From NCBI RefSeq assembly GCF_016638705.1, contig NZ_CP067341.1:2235501-2299500 (forward strand): a stretch of DNA of 64,000 nucleotides. The letters are read 5' to 3'. Source of the stretch: Lysinibacillus agricola (GTDB taxonomy: Bacteria; Bacillota; Bacilli; Bacillales_A; Planococcaceae). This document shows positions 34,088 to 42,841 of this stretch, in pieces; positions within the stretch are counted from its first letter, which is position 1; each line of letters begins with the position of its first letter. Under the pieces are notes generated by a model. That model ran no database searches and was not told where the DNA came from. It saw only the letters and a list, made by a program, of their open reading frames with translations. The translations under genes and the position numbers were made by a program.

Positions 34088-34282
34088 GTGAAAAACATAC
34101 GTTTAAAAATGGCTCGAATTGAACACGATTTATCACAAGGTGAATTGGCTGAAAAAGTAGGGGTCACTAGACAAACAATCGGATTAATTGAATTAGGTAA
34201 ATATAACCCGACTTTGAATTTATGTATTTCAATATGTAAGACGTTAAATAAAACTCTAGATGAATTGTTTTGGGAGGAGTAA
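34088..34282 (+). CDS. XRE family helix-turn-helix regulator
   Basis: 64 residues, essentially one HTH_3 domain: MARIEHDLSQGELAEKVGVT, RQTIGLIELGKYNPTL, ending LDELFWEE. GTG start right after the DUF6773 stop. Small XRE regulators of this type are usually paired with a membrane protein gene. It probably represses its own operon (inference). Confidence 0.88.
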   Translation: MKNIRLKMARIEHDLSQGELAEKVGVTRQTIGLIELGKYNPTLNLCISICKTLNKTLDELFWEE

Positions 34283-34398
34283 AATTGTGGTCAATTTATA
34301 GGATTAAAAACTTGGTAAAGATTTATCATTCAGTGGTACACGAGGATTGGCGCTCAAGATGTAATGAACAGAAGTGTAATCTGTGTAATATATTATCG

Positions 34399-34433
34399 AA
34401 GAGGCTATCGACTAAACAGATAGTCTCTTTTAT
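34399..34433 (+). terminator. Terminator of the DUF6773-XRE operon
   Basis: AAGAGGCTATC and GATAGTCTCTT stem, then TTATT. Confidence 0.85.
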
Positions 34434-34548
34434 TCTTTGGAATTCTAGTTACGCCCAAAATAAAAAAGATTGAAGCAATTTGCTCCAACCCTTTTCGTAC
34501 ATGCTCGGCTAGGTCAAGCAATTAATATTTATGTTCTTACGTATAAAC

Positions 34549-35142
34549 TTAATCATTTAATCCTTTTCCATCAAGAATTTGCTGCGTGCATTTTTCAATT
34601 CTAGACACTCGCGTTTTGGGTTGTTTAGGCTGAGAAAAATGTAAAATATATGCTCTTTGTCGTCCTGGCGTCAATCCTTCAAAAGCAGTTTTTAAGGCAG
34701 GGATTTCATTGAATTTGTTGTGAAGTTCTTCAGGAATTATGTATTCCTTATGCTCTTTCATTTGCACTTCTAAACCTGCTTTTTCAACTTCAATGGCTTC
34801 ATAAATATAATCTTTTATAATGCTTTCCATTCCAACTATTTCTTGAACATTGGTGAAACGAATTTGGCGCGCCGCCTGTACGTTTTCCGTTTGTTGAATT
34901 AGAATCCCGTGGGCATCCTTTAACAAGGCACCTTTGTGAAACAGAAGCGCGCAATAATCTTTAAATCCATGTATTAACACGATGTTTTTTTTCTCAAGCA
35001 TGTAACATGGATGCATCCATTTAAATTCTTCAGTCAGCTCACAGTCAAGAACGATATTTCTCAACACCGAATATTCTTCCTGCCACTTCTTAGCTTTACT
35101 TAAAAATTCATCCACCTTAGGATTCATTATACTATTTGTCAT
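34549..35142 (-). CDS. YdeI/OmdA family protein (DUF1801-like N-terminus)
   Basis: 197 residues. The N-terminal DUF1801-like part (FKWMHPCYMLEKKNIVLIHG, FKDYCALLFHKGALLKDA) and the C-terminal YdeI/OmpD-associated segment (LTPGRQRAYILHFSQPKQPK, SRIEKCTQQILDGKGL) are both present. Function poorly known. A TTG precedes it, but the ATG at 35142 follows GAGGGGTG with normal spacing. Single gene. Confidence 0.85.
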   Translation of the reverse strand: MTNSIMNPKVDEFLSKAKKWQEEYSVLRNIVLDCELTEEFKWMHPCYMLEKKNIVLIHGFKDYCALLFHKGALLKDAHGILIQQTENVQAARQIRFTNVQEIVGMESIIKDYIYEAIEVEKAGLEVQMKEHKEYIIPEELHNKFNEIPALKTAFEGLTPGRQRAYILHFSQPKQPKTRVSRIEKCTQQILDGKGLND

Positions 35143-35298
35143 CAAGGAACACCCCTCTACAATTTTTTAATTAGCTGATATCAATTGCTCTAATCGTTTT
35201 ATAATAAAACAATAATTAGTGTCATGTCTAGCTAAAAATAGGGAACTAATATCGCTAACCTACAATAAATAGTGACGAGTTTTTTGTAAAAAAGCCTA

Positions 35299-35340
35299 AA
35301 TAATAAAGATTGAAACAATTAGCCTCAATCTTTATTATTA
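35299..35340. terminator. Orphan terminator-like hairpin
   Basis: TAATAAAGATTGA and TCAATCTTTATTA form a perfect 13-bp stem. No gene ends here on either strand, so it may mark a lost gene. The remainder of 35143-35576 holds no gene that I can see. Confidence 0.6.
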
Positions 35341-35576
35341 TTTGCGCTACCTTTCGGGAGGCGAAAGAGATCTAAAGATTTCATTTTTGTGCAAAAAAAT
35401 TACAAGGTAGTACATAAGGTCACATTTAACAAGGTGTGGCTTCTTATTATGCATACAAAAAGTATGTGACGCAATGCTAAAGAGTTGCGCATATAGAGTA
35501 GATTAATGATTTGAATTATTTTACAAGATTTAGTATAATGGACGAGAACCTACGTTCTTATATTGGGAGGTATTTT

Positions 35577-36188
35577 ATGAAAAAAATGTTTTTATCTTCT
35601 TCATTTTCTGATGCTGGTCATTTTTTGAAAGGTTTCGTTGGAGAAAATATTAAAGGAAAAAGAGTTACTTTTATTCCAACTGCGAGTGCAGTTGAAGAGG
35701 AAATACATTATGTAGAGTCAGCAAAAGTTGTTTTTGAAGAGCTGGGAATGATTGTAGAAGTATTAGATATATCTAATACTGATAAAAGTGAAGCAGGAAA
35801 AATATTAAAAAACAATGATTTTATATATGTATCCGGAGGAAATACATTTTTCTTACTTCAAGAATTAAAAAGGTCGGAGATAGATCAATTAATTATTGAA
35901 CAAATTAATTCCGGTAAGATATATATAGGTGAGTCTGCAGGCTCAATAATAATGGCGCCTGATATAGACTATGTGAAATATATTGATGAAAAGGGTAAAG
36001 CACGACAATTAGAATCAACGAAGGGCTTAAATCTAATTTCAATATATCCTGTCCCTCATTATGGACATGAATTCTTTAATAGTATGATTGACGAGGTAAT
36101 TACTAATTATAACAATAAAATTCCACTTACTCTGATATCAAACTCACAAGTAATTTTAGTTCGAGATGATGATATTGAAGTTATTTAA
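35577..36188 (+). CDS. Peptidase E-like S51 family protein
   Basis: 203 residues. It has the nucleophile elbow with Ser120 in IGESAGSIIMAPDID, an upstream VSGGNTFFLLQEL segment, and an alpha/beta fold like class I glutamine amidotransferases. S51 peptidases include aspartyl dipeptidase and cyanophycinase; the specificity here is unknown. The frame is open upstream, but the ATG at 35577 follows GGGAGG. Single gene. Confidence 0.9.
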   Translation: MKKMFLSSSFSDAGHFLKGFVGENIKGKRVTFIPTASAVEEEIHYVESAKVVFEELGMIVEVLDISNTDKSEAGKILKNNDFIYVSGGNTFFLLQELKRSEIDQLIIEQINSGKIYIGESAGSIIMAPDIDYVKYIDEKGKARQLESTKGLNLISIYPVPHYGHEFFNSMIDEVITNYNNKIPLTLISNSQVILVRDDDIEVI

Positions 36189-36234
36189 ATGTAAATATCT
36201 AAGAAACAAAATTATATCAGATGTACTTATGAAG

Positions 36235-36267
36235 AAGTCACACTCGCGATGAGTTGTGGCTTTTTAT
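36235..36267 (+). terminator. Terminator of the S51 peptidase gene
   Basis: AGTCACACTC and GAGTTGTGGCT stem, then TTTTT. Confidence 0.75.
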
Positions 36268-36322
36268 TATGTGTTTGTAATAAAAGAAAAATGCTTTTAT
36301 GTATTTTGTTAATTTAACCGTA

Positions 36323-36435
36323 TGACAATGCCTTTTCCTTTAGCATTGTCACCTTCTTAACTAGAAGAAGATTTTTTCAAGTACAAAGAAAACCAAAAGT
36401 AATTCAGAACAAGTGAGCGTTAATTCAACTTTCAT
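36323..36435 (-). other. Possible 24-residue peptide gene followed by a hairpin
   Basis: On the minus strand, AAAGGTGGTGAG precedes ATG at 36435 and a frame of 24 codons (MKVELTLTCSELLLVFFVLE, then KIFF) stops at 36361. A perfect 9-bp hairpin TGACAATGC/GCATTGTCA (36323-36351) follows, without a T run. The hydrophobic peptide is reminiscent of type I toxins or leader peptides, but no antisense partner was identified. The rest of 36189-36811 has no gene. Confidence 0.35.
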
Positions 36436-36576
36436 ATTCTCACCACCTTTTTATTCAATTAAAAACTATTCTGTGCGGTGAGGGTATATTCTATTCTAAC
36501 TGTGAAAAATAATTATGGAGAGATGAACAATGTTTGAACAATAGCGAAAAGATGTCCCCAATTTTGGGGAGATGTT

Positions 36577-36612
36577 TTAAAAGCACTTGCTACGGCAGGT
36601 GTTTTTTTGTGG
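36577..36612 (+). terminator. Terminator-like hairpin
   Basis: AAAAGCACTTGC pairs with GCAGGTGTTTT, then a T run. No gene on the plus strand clearly ends here. Confidence 0.5.
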
Positions 36613-36811
36613 AGACCCAAAATAAAAAGGACTGGGGAATTTACCCCATTCCTAATCATACATTTTTGTACACACGCTCGCCGTGCTTTATTAGCCCCAA
36701 CAACAAGTTGTAATATACATTTATTTGGCTAGTTGCATAAGGGAGTTTATTACATAAAAACATTGATATATAAACGTTTATTCAGCTATATGTGTTTAAC
36801 TTGCATTCCTG

Positions 36812-38203
36812 TCACTTTACATTTGGATAAATCATCGTCGCAGGGTCTACGTATTCATCGAACTGTTCCTCTGTTAGTAAACCAGTTGCAATCGCTGCTT
36901 CTTTCAATGTTGTGCCTTCTTTATGGGCCTTCTTCGCAATTTTTGCCGCATTTTCATAACCGATGTAAGGGTTTAATGCAGTTACAAGCATTAATGAATT
37001 TTGTAAATTGTGGTCAAGCACTTCTTTATTTGGCTCGATACCGACAGCACAATGATCATTAAAGGATTTCATTGTGTCTGCTAGTAGGCGAGTTGATTGT
37101 AAGAAGTTATAGATAATTACTGGCTTGAAGACATTGAGCTCAAAATTACCTTGGGAAGCGGCAAAGGCAATTGTTGCATCGTTCCCAACGACTTGTGTAA
37201 CAACCATTGTCATCGCTTCACTTTGTGTTGGGTTCACTTTACCTGGCATAATGGATGAGCCTGGCTCGTTTTCTGGGATCGTAATTTCACCAATACCAGA
37301 ACGAGGGCCACTTGCTAACCAGCGAACATCATTGGCAATTTTCATTAAGTCGGCTGCAAGAGCCTTTAATGCGCCATGTGCGACAACGGCTTCATCATGA
37401 CTTGTTAGTGCATGGAATTTATTCGCTGCAGAAGTAAAATGTTTGTCTGTAATTTCACTAATTTCCGCTGCTACACGCTCTCCAAATTCAGGGTGTGCGT
37501 TAATACCCGTACCTACCGCTGTTCCACCAATTGCTAGTTCCTTCATATATTCAATGTTTTGAATAATCATATGCTCAGACTTAGCAAGCATTGCTGCCCA
37601 ACCACTAATTTCTTGACCTAAAGTCAGTGGTGTTGCGTCTTGTAAATGTGTACGACCAACTTTAATAATATCTTTAAATTTCTCTGCTTTGTCATCAAGC
37701 GTTGCTTTTAGTAAGCGTAGACGAGGGAGTAAATAATCTTCAACTTTTAACACTGCCGCAATATGCAAAGCTGTAGGGAAAGTATCGTTTGAGCTTTGAG
37801 ATTTGTTGACATCATCGTTAGGATGAATGCGATCAGCTTCACCAGCATTTTGTAAAATTTGGTTTGCTCGGTGCGCAATTACTTCGTTGACGTTCATATT
37901 TGACTGTGTACCACTACCAGTCTGCCAAACTACAAGAGGGAATTGATCGTCCCATTGACCATTTAAAATTTCATCAGCTGCTTGCACAATCGCATTTGCT
38001 TTTATATGTGAAAGCTTACCTAGTTTATTATTGGCGATAGCAGCACTTTTCTTTAAAATAGCCATTGCTTGAATCAGCTCTATCGGCATTTGTTCTGTAC
38101 CGATTTGGAAGTTTTCTTTACTGCGCTGCGTTTGAGCACCCCAAATTTTATCTGCAGGTACTTTAATTTCACCCATAGTGTCTTTTTCAATACGATAATC
38201 CAT
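36812..38203 (-). CDS. fumC: Fumarate hydratase, class II
   Basis: 463 residues, full length. It has the superfamily signature [15 protein letters not shown] near residue 317, plus [14 protein letters not shown] and [14 protein letters not shown]. It interconverts fumarate and malate in the TCA cycle (iron-free, oxygen-stable class). AAAGGAG precedes the ATG. A shared hairpin element lies just upstream (38241-38296) and an orphan Fur box 235 bp upstream (38438-38456). Confidence 0.97.
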   Translation of the reverse strand: MDYRIEKDTMGEIKVPADKIWGAQTQRSKENFQIGTEQMPIELIQAMAILKKSAAIANNKLGKLSHIKANAIVQAADEILNGQWDDQFPLVVWQTGSGTQSNMNVNEVIAHRANQILQNAGEADRIHPNDDVNKSQSSNDTFPTALHIAAVLKVEDYLLPRLRLLKATLDDKAEKFKDIIKVGRTHLQDATPLTLGQEISGWAAMLAKSEHMIIQNIEYMKELAIGGTAVGTGINAHPEFGERVAAEISEITDKHFTSAANKFHALTSHDEAVVAHGALKALAADLMKIANDVRWLASGPRSGIGEITIPENEPGSSIMPGKVNPTQSEAMTMVVTQVVGNDATIAFAASQGNFELNVFKPVIIYNFLQSTRLLADTMKSFNDHCAVGIEPNKEVLDHNLQNSLMLVTALNPYIGYENAAKIAKKAHKEGTTLKEAAIATGLLTEEQFDEYVDPATMIYPNVK

Positions 38204-38240
38204 GTAAAACAGCTCCTTTATTTATGTAAATCTCTCCAAC

Positions 38241-38296
38241 TAATTAAAGTGAAACTTTAATCAGTGGGGTTTTCTTCATCCTCGACTGATTATTAG
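38241..38296 (-). repeat. Hairpin element shared with the mazG upstream region
   Basis: Read on the minus strand: TAATAATCAGTCGAGGATGA, AGAAAACCCCACTGATTAAA, GTTTCACTTTAAT. The segment at 61057-61113 before the MazG-like gene is almost the same, in the same orientation relative to its gene. TAATCAGT/ACTGATTA can pair. Role unknown: leader structure or mobile repeat. Confidence 0.65.
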
Positions 38297-38330
38297 TTTT
38301 ACTGCCCGTTAAATGCGGGATAAAGTTAAA

Positions 38331-38368
38331 AAACGGATATTCTTAGTCTGATGTAAGAATATCCGTTT
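38331..38368. other. Perfect 15-bp hairpin
   Basis: AAACGGATATTCTTA and TAAGAATATCCGTTT around GTCTGATG. Strong enough to be a terminator in either direction, but it lies upstream of fumC with no gene ending close by. Confidence 0.6.
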
Positions 38369-38437
38369 GATACATGCTTATTTCAAAAAAAGAGGGGATT
38401 CTGAATTAAGCAATTTGGAGTAAAGAAATAATCTACT

Positions 38438-38456
38438 GATAATGATAATTGTTATC
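38438..38456. promoter_or_regulatory. Fur box
   Basis: GATAATGATAATTGTTATC matches the consensus GATAATGATAATCATTATC at 17 of 19 positions. The nearest start codon it could control is fumC, 235 bp away on the minus strand; no iron-uptake gene is adjacent. Confidence 0.7.
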
Positions 38457-38549
38457 AATTAGAAAGTCAACAATTTAGCTTGAAGATATTTAAACTTTTT
38501 GAGAATAATTCGCAATGAATAATTCGATATCCACTTTTAAAGAGTTAAA

Positions 38550-38574
38550 ACGCTACCATTTGAATGATAGCGTA
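38550..38574 (-). terminator. Terminator of the 71-residue gene
   Basis: On the minus strand ACGCTATCAT pairs with ATGGTAGCGT with one mismatch, followed by TTTTAA. Confidence 0.7.
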
Positions 38575-38594
38575 ATTAGATAAATGGGGAAGAG

Positions 38595-38810
38595 CTATCT
38601 CTTTTTCTTCCCAATTTCTTTTAATGGTTGTTTTTTAGGCACTTTTTCAAAAATGATACTCACGTGATAGTTGTTGTCGTCTATTTGAAGAATCTGAACA
38701 ACTTTTGCTTTACGTCCTTTAATTTTAATGTTCTCTTCGACAGTTGGTAGACTTACTAGTAGCTGGCTTAGAACGGACGTCTTATTTTCATAAAAATGAG
38801 TTACAAACAT
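38595..38810 (-). CDS. Hypothetical protein, basic C-terminus
   Basis: 71 residues, soluble, with two predicted beta-strand stretches (KAKVVQILQIDDNNYHVSII) and a Lys-rich end (GKKKR). AAGGAG precedes the ATG. No family recognised. Single gene with its own terminator. Confidence 0.65.
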   Translation of the reverse strand: MFVTHFYENKTSVLSQLLVSLPTVEENIKIKGRKAKVVQILQIDDNNYHVSIIFEKVPKKQPLKEIGKKKR

Positions 38811-39040
38811 ATTTATTCTCCTTATAACTTTTTTATTTAACCTAGAAAAAAAGACTTAGTTTTACCTTCCTTTATTACAACACCATTAATTGTTCTTATG
38901 TAATGTAGAGAGGTAGTGTTTTTATGGGGTTAATTAACAGGGGGAAGGTTTTACTCAATGTATGATAAGCACTTAAAATATAGAACATTTGTTAAAAAGG
39001 CGTTTATGGTGAGATTAATGGTTGAGAGCATTTTAGAGGC

Positions 39041-39069
39041 TTGACGAAAAAATGGAAATAGACTATGAT
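39041..39069 (+). promoter_or_regulatory. SigA-type promoter of the T-box transcript
   Basis: TTGACG (39041-39046), 17-bp spacer, TATGAT (39064-39069). The start site is expected near 39076. The segment 38811-39040 before it has no convincing gene. Confidence 0.8.
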
Positions 39070-39075
39070 ATACCG

Positions 39076-39289
39076 AAAATAAATTAACAATGATTGGAAG
39101 TAGTAATGAATGTAGTTTGCTTTAAAGAAATCATCGCAAACCATTTATGAACTCGTCCAGGAGTTTTTATGCTGAACACAGTAAGCATAAACGGCTGCTA
39201 CCGTTATAGTAAAGTGAGCTTTCCAACTAATCAGAGTGGTACCGCGGATAACTTCGTCTCTATATTTATTTGAGATGAAGTTTTTTATT
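39076..39289 (+). ncRNA. T-box riboswitch leader
   Basis: It carries the hallmark AGAGTGGTACCGCGG (39233-39247), which binds the uncharged tRNA end. A perfect terminator follows: AACTTCGTCTC/GAGATGAAGTT then TTTTTT, 39250-39289. Upstream, GTTTGC/GCAAAC (stem I), AACTC/GAGTT and AACGG/CCGTT hairpins fit a compact leader. I cannot fix the specifier codon. It would switch on the downstream transporter gene when one amino acid is scarce, but that gene is dead. Confidence 0.9.
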
Positions 39290-39396
39290 TGGGAAATTGA
39301 GGAGCGCTCGAATACCGGATCGCTCAGAAAAGATGAATTGCTTCATTGACAAAATTCTCGGTCTGTGTGTTTATAAAAATAAATAGGGGGAAATGT

Positions 39397-40427
39397 ATGG
39401 GGATCACAAAAAAACAGGCAACGACAGTGGGATTACTAGCTCTTGTATTTTCAGCACTTTAAACTTCGATGAGCCAGGTTTTCTATGCAAAGCAGGTACA
39501 AGAAGTACCGACATTTTTATTTACTGGTTTTAGTTTTTTCATGACAGCAATTTATTTCTCTTTCTTTGTACGCAAACATAAACAAGCTAATCTGTGGAAG
39601 GGAAATATAAATTATGTAGTGAAGTTGAATATCGCATCTATGTTAGCATTTATGGGCTTTTATTTTGCTTTCACTTCTTTCAGCGGTTGTTTACCCGCTG
39701 AAAGAAGTGAAAGCCTCCGGCGGATGTCACGGAATCGGAAAGGAGTTCTTTGTGCAAGCACAAAGCCGATTCCGGACGCAATTATGCCGAGGCATAATTG
39801 ATAATATGTAGAGTCAGCGATTGTAAGTGCACTAGAGATGGGCATTGGACCGCTTTTTGTCTTGATATTAGCTGTTTTCGCTAAGGAATCGATTCCGAAA
39901 GCACAGTGGGTAATTGCATCGGGAACATTTATCGCTTGTGCTATATTAATATTAGTGGGAAATCAACAGTTCAAATGGACATAACATTGCCCGTGATTTT
40001 GGCATTAATAGCGAGTGTTGGCTGTGGAGTTGGAGCTGTACTTTGTACGATGTATTCTAAGAGATTAAGTGAGGCTGGTTGGACTACCTCAATGATTCTA
40101 GTAAATCGCTATTATGGCATAATTTTATTATCTTTTTTCGCAACTTTCGACATATTTTTTAAATATTTCTCGGGAAATATTTCATGGATAATTGCAGTAA
40201 TAGCAGTGGGTGTCATACTTCCGATGTATTTATTGCAGATAGGTATTCAGTATTGTTCGCCATTAATAGTAATGATGAGTTTATGCTTTGTTCTAATATT
40301 CACATTTTTCTTTCAGATATTTGATTCAAGGCTATCATGGTCGCCCGTTTCCCTTTTAGGCATAAGTCTATTGTTTATTTTGGGGGTGTGTAGCTTGTAT
40401 TTGGAAAAAAGGGCGGTTTCAGAGTAG
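39397..40427 (+). pseudogene. DMT (EamA) family transporter gene, disrupted
   Basis: GGGGG precedes the ATG. The product begins MGITKKQATTVGLLALVFSAL and meets TAA at 39460. The frame continues (MSQVFYAKQVQEVPTFLFTG, ending GFYFAF) up to a family 2 repeat (39671-39803). After the repeat the protein resumes (YVESAIVSALEMGIGPLFVL), then shifts frame near 39980 (ITLPVILALIASVGCG onward) and ends at 40427. Ten-span EamA proteins export or import amino acids and metabolites. With the T-box in front, this was probably an amino-acid-controlled permease. Three independent lesions show real decay. Confidence 0.88.
39671..39803. mobile_element. Family 2 repeat inserted in the DMT transporter gene
   Basis: It starts ACTTCTTTCAGCGG, with the arm CCGCTGAAAGAAGT after a short loop. 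Next comes GCGGATGTCACGGAATCGG, with CTTTGTGC/GCACAAAG inside GGAATCGG/CCGATTCC. It ends in the hairpin AATTATGCC-GA-GGCATAATT. The transporter sequence is continuous when the element is removed, so it moved in here. About 130 bp, no gene. Confidence 0.85.
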
Positions 40428-40465
40428 CGTAAGCGCGTTATAATAGTAGTAAGGGAGGAAACGAA

Positions 40466-41203
40466 ATGTATTTAAAATCATGTAAGGTATTACAGGGAGA
40501 TATTGTAGATAAAGGCCAATATCCCTTCAATATATCAAGTTTGCAGGATTTACAGGAGCTAGAGTTTCCGACGAATGTGACCTTCTTTGTTGGGGAAAAT
40601 GGCTCTGGGAAATCAACCCTATTGGAGGCTATAGCTGATCGCTGTGATTTTAATACAGCGGGTGGCGGCCGCCAAAATTTATATGAAGTACATAAAGCGG
40701 AATCTGCACTTGGGGAATTTATCCGTTTATCCTGGTGGCCGAAGGTTTCAAATGGCTTTTTCCTACGTTCGGAAACGTTTTATCAATTTGCAAGTCATAT
40801 TGATTTGTTAGAAGAACATGACCCTAAGAAAAAGTATGCCGCTTTTGGTGGAAAGTCTTTACATCATCAGTCACACGGTGAGTCCTTTTTATCGTTATTT
40901 ATGCATCGCTTTAAAGGCAAGGCCATTTATTTATTGGATGAGCCTGAAGCTGCTTTGTCACCAACGAGACAGCTTAGTCTACTGAAAATTATGAAGGATT
41001 TAGAGCATGAGGCACAATTTATTATCGCCACACACTCACCTATTTTGCTCGGCTATCCAAATGCTACAATCTACAGTTTTGATAACGGGGATATTGAGTC
41101 TATTCGCTATGAAGATACCATACATTACATTGTCACAAAGCGCTTTTTAAATGCACCAGAAACTATTTTTTCAGAGTTATTTGATGAGGAGAGAGAATCA
41201 TGA
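40466..41203 (+). CDS. AAA ATPase (SMC/RecF-like fold, AAA_23 type)
   Basis: 245 residues. Walker A is FVGENGSGKSTLLEAI (about residues 40-55), the signature-like stretch is SHGESFLSLF, and Walker B is YLLDEPEAALSP, followed by the switch His in IIATHSPIL. It is a single-domain ABC-type ATPase not attached to a transporter. GGGAGG precedes the ATG and a TATAAT lies at about 40439. It overlaps the Eis-like gene by 4 nt, so the two are coupled. Role unknown. Confidence 0.9.
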   Translation: MYLKSCKVLQGDIVDKGQYPFNISSLQDLQELEFPTNVTFFVGENGSGKSTLLEAIADRCDFNTAGGGRQNLYEVHKAESALGEFIRLSWWPKVSNGFFLRSETFYQFASHIDLLEEHDPKKKYAAFGGKSLHHQSHGESFLSLFMHRFKGKAIYLLDEPEAALSPTRQLSLLKIMKDLEHEAQFIIATHSPILLGYPNATIYSFDNGDIESIRYEDTIHYIVTKRFLNAPETIFSELFDEERES

Positions 41204-42423
41204 ATCAACGAAAAGGCTTAGTCATGCGAGAAATTCGATTAGATGAAATGGCACAGTCAATAGATTTACTTAATTATGTTTTTCAAATGTCCATGTCCAT
41301 TCATAAGGACCGTCGCTTTGTGAATGCCAAAAGCAAGCAATTTAATGAGGGACATGCCATTGGTTGGTTCGATGGTTCACATCTTGTATCTCAAATTTTA
41401 AGTCTACCTTTTGAAGTAAATGTTCATGGTAGGATTTATGAAATGGGAGGCATTACTGCGGTCGGAACGTACCCAGAATATTCTGGGCATGGTTTGATGG
41501 AAAGCCTTATCATCGAGAGCTTGGAGCGGATGCGCAATGAAGGACAATGTATATCCTATTTATTTCCATATTCTATCCCTTATTACCGAAAAAAGGGTTG
41601 GGAAATTATGAGTGATATTGTGGAATTTCAGGTCAAGGATACGCAGCTTCCTCACTATAAAGGCTTAAACGGTAAAATCCGTCGTGTCGATCCAAAGCAT
41701 GAAGATGTTGTCACTATTTATGCGCGCTATGCTCAGAAGACGCATGGTGTTATGGTACGTAATAGCATTGCTTGGAATGAAAAGTTCCAGGAAGATTTTT
41801 GGGAAGAAAAATTTATTGATAGTGATGTGAATCTTCAGGCAGCGGTATATTATGATGAGGATGATGTTCCACAAGGTTATATGTTTTACCGCATAATGGA
41901 GGAAAATTATTACATCGATGAAATTGTCTATTTGCAGGAAGAGGCAAGAAAAGGCTTATGGAATTTTGTCTCTGCTCATAGCTCGATGATTTACAATGTT
42001 TATGGTAAAACAACCGGCAATGAAGCCGTTGCCTTTTTGTTAGAGGATAGTGAAATTATTCAAAAGGTATCGCCGTATTTTATGGCGCGCATAGTAGATG
42101 TCAAAGAATTTCTACTACGTTATCCATTCGTGGGCAATGATTTTCAGCTTCGACTAGCTGTTAGTGATCGCATCGTAGCTTGGAATAATGGCACATTTGT
42201 CATAACGATGCAGAATGGAAAAGCTACCGTTGAAAAGGTTAGTGAGACTTTGTCTGAAAATGCTATTCAACTAACGGTTCAAACACTTGCCACGATGTTA
42301 CTAGGCTATAAACGGCCAAGCTATTTAGAAAAAATCGAACGTTTGCACGGCAATGCCATTGAAATTGCGCTATTAGAGACGGTGCTACCAAACGGCATTC
42401 CAACGTTTATTGATTATTTTTAG
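41200..42423 (+). CDS. Eis-like GNAT acetyltransferase
   Basis: 407 residues in the three-part layout of Eis proteins. The N-terminal GNAT domain has GGITAVGTYPEYSGHGLMES as its acetyl-CoA loop. A second GNAT-like domain follows (about 160-290), then a C-terminal sterol-carrier-like domain (about 300-405). Eis relatives acetylate amines, including aminoglycosides, at several positions; that is family knowledge only. ATGA overlap with the ATPase gene. Confidence 0.9.
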   Translation: MNQRKGLVMREIRLDEMAQSIDLLNYVFQMSMSIHKDRRFVNAKSKQFNEGHAIGWFDGSHLVSQILSLPFEVNVHGRIYEMGGITAVGTYPEYSGHGLMESLIIESLERMRNEGQCISYLFPYSIPYYRKKGWEIMSDIVEFQVKDTQLPHYKGLNGKIRRVDPKHEDVVTIYARYAQKTHGVMVRNSIAWNEKFQEDFWEEKFIDSDVNLQAAVYYDEDDVPQGYMFYRIMEENYYIDEIVYLQEEARKGLWNFVSAHSSMIYNVYGKTTGNEAVAFLLEDSEIIQKVSPYFMARIVDVKEFLLRYPFVGNDFQLRLAVSDRIVAWNNGTFVITMQNGKATVEKVSETLSENAIQLTVQTLATMLLGYKRPSYLEKIERLHGNAIEIALLETVLPNGIPTFIDYF

Positions 42424-42502
42424 AAATAACGGGGAATTTGTGCGGGGCAACTGTACAAATTCCTTTTTCTGTGGGTCCAACTTCGGTAAGGCAAAATTGT
42501 TT

Positions 42503-42726
42503 AGGTCCAAGAGAAAACTGATTGGGTGAGTGAAAGAACCACCCAGGTCTAAGAGAAAACTGATCGGGCCAGTGAAAGAACTGCTCTGATCTAAGAGATA
42601 ACTGATCGAGTCCACGGAAAATCGCTCCGGTCTAAGAGAAAACTGATCGGGTAAGTGAAAGAACTGCTCCGGTCTAAGAGAAAACTAATCAGGTCACCCA
42701 AGGAACTGCTTAGGTTCAAGTGAAAA
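42503..42726. repeat. Array of ~42-bp degenerate repeats (GGTCTAAGAGAAAACTGATC)
   Basis: GGTCYAAGAGAAAACTG recurs at about 42504, 42546, 42588, 42629, 42671 and 42713 (steps of 41-42 bp). GGAACTGCT-like segments lie half a period away (CAGTGAAAGAACTGCTC). It lies between the convergent Eis and MocR genes and its composition is unlike either. Confidence 0.85.
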
Positions 42727-42841
42727 AGGCGTCGGTTTGACTATGATACGGTAAGTATTAACGCTGTGACATGGGATTTACCTGACGACACATATGATTA
42801 TCGAGATCAAAAATAGCCAAAACTACTGCAGTTATGGATAT

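Noticed and set aside
34270..34473. 67-codon ORF after the XRE gene, with a good GGAGGAG site
   Set aside because: It reads straight through the operon terminator and has no fold-like features.
38958..39044. 28-codon ORF after GGGGGAAGG
   Set aside because: It overlaps the -35 of the T-box promoter and has no recognisable pattern.
40439..40466. Reading the DMT transporter remnant as part of the ATPase operon
   Set aside because: A TATAAT and an independent ribosome site precede the ATPase gene; the transporter gene is dead.
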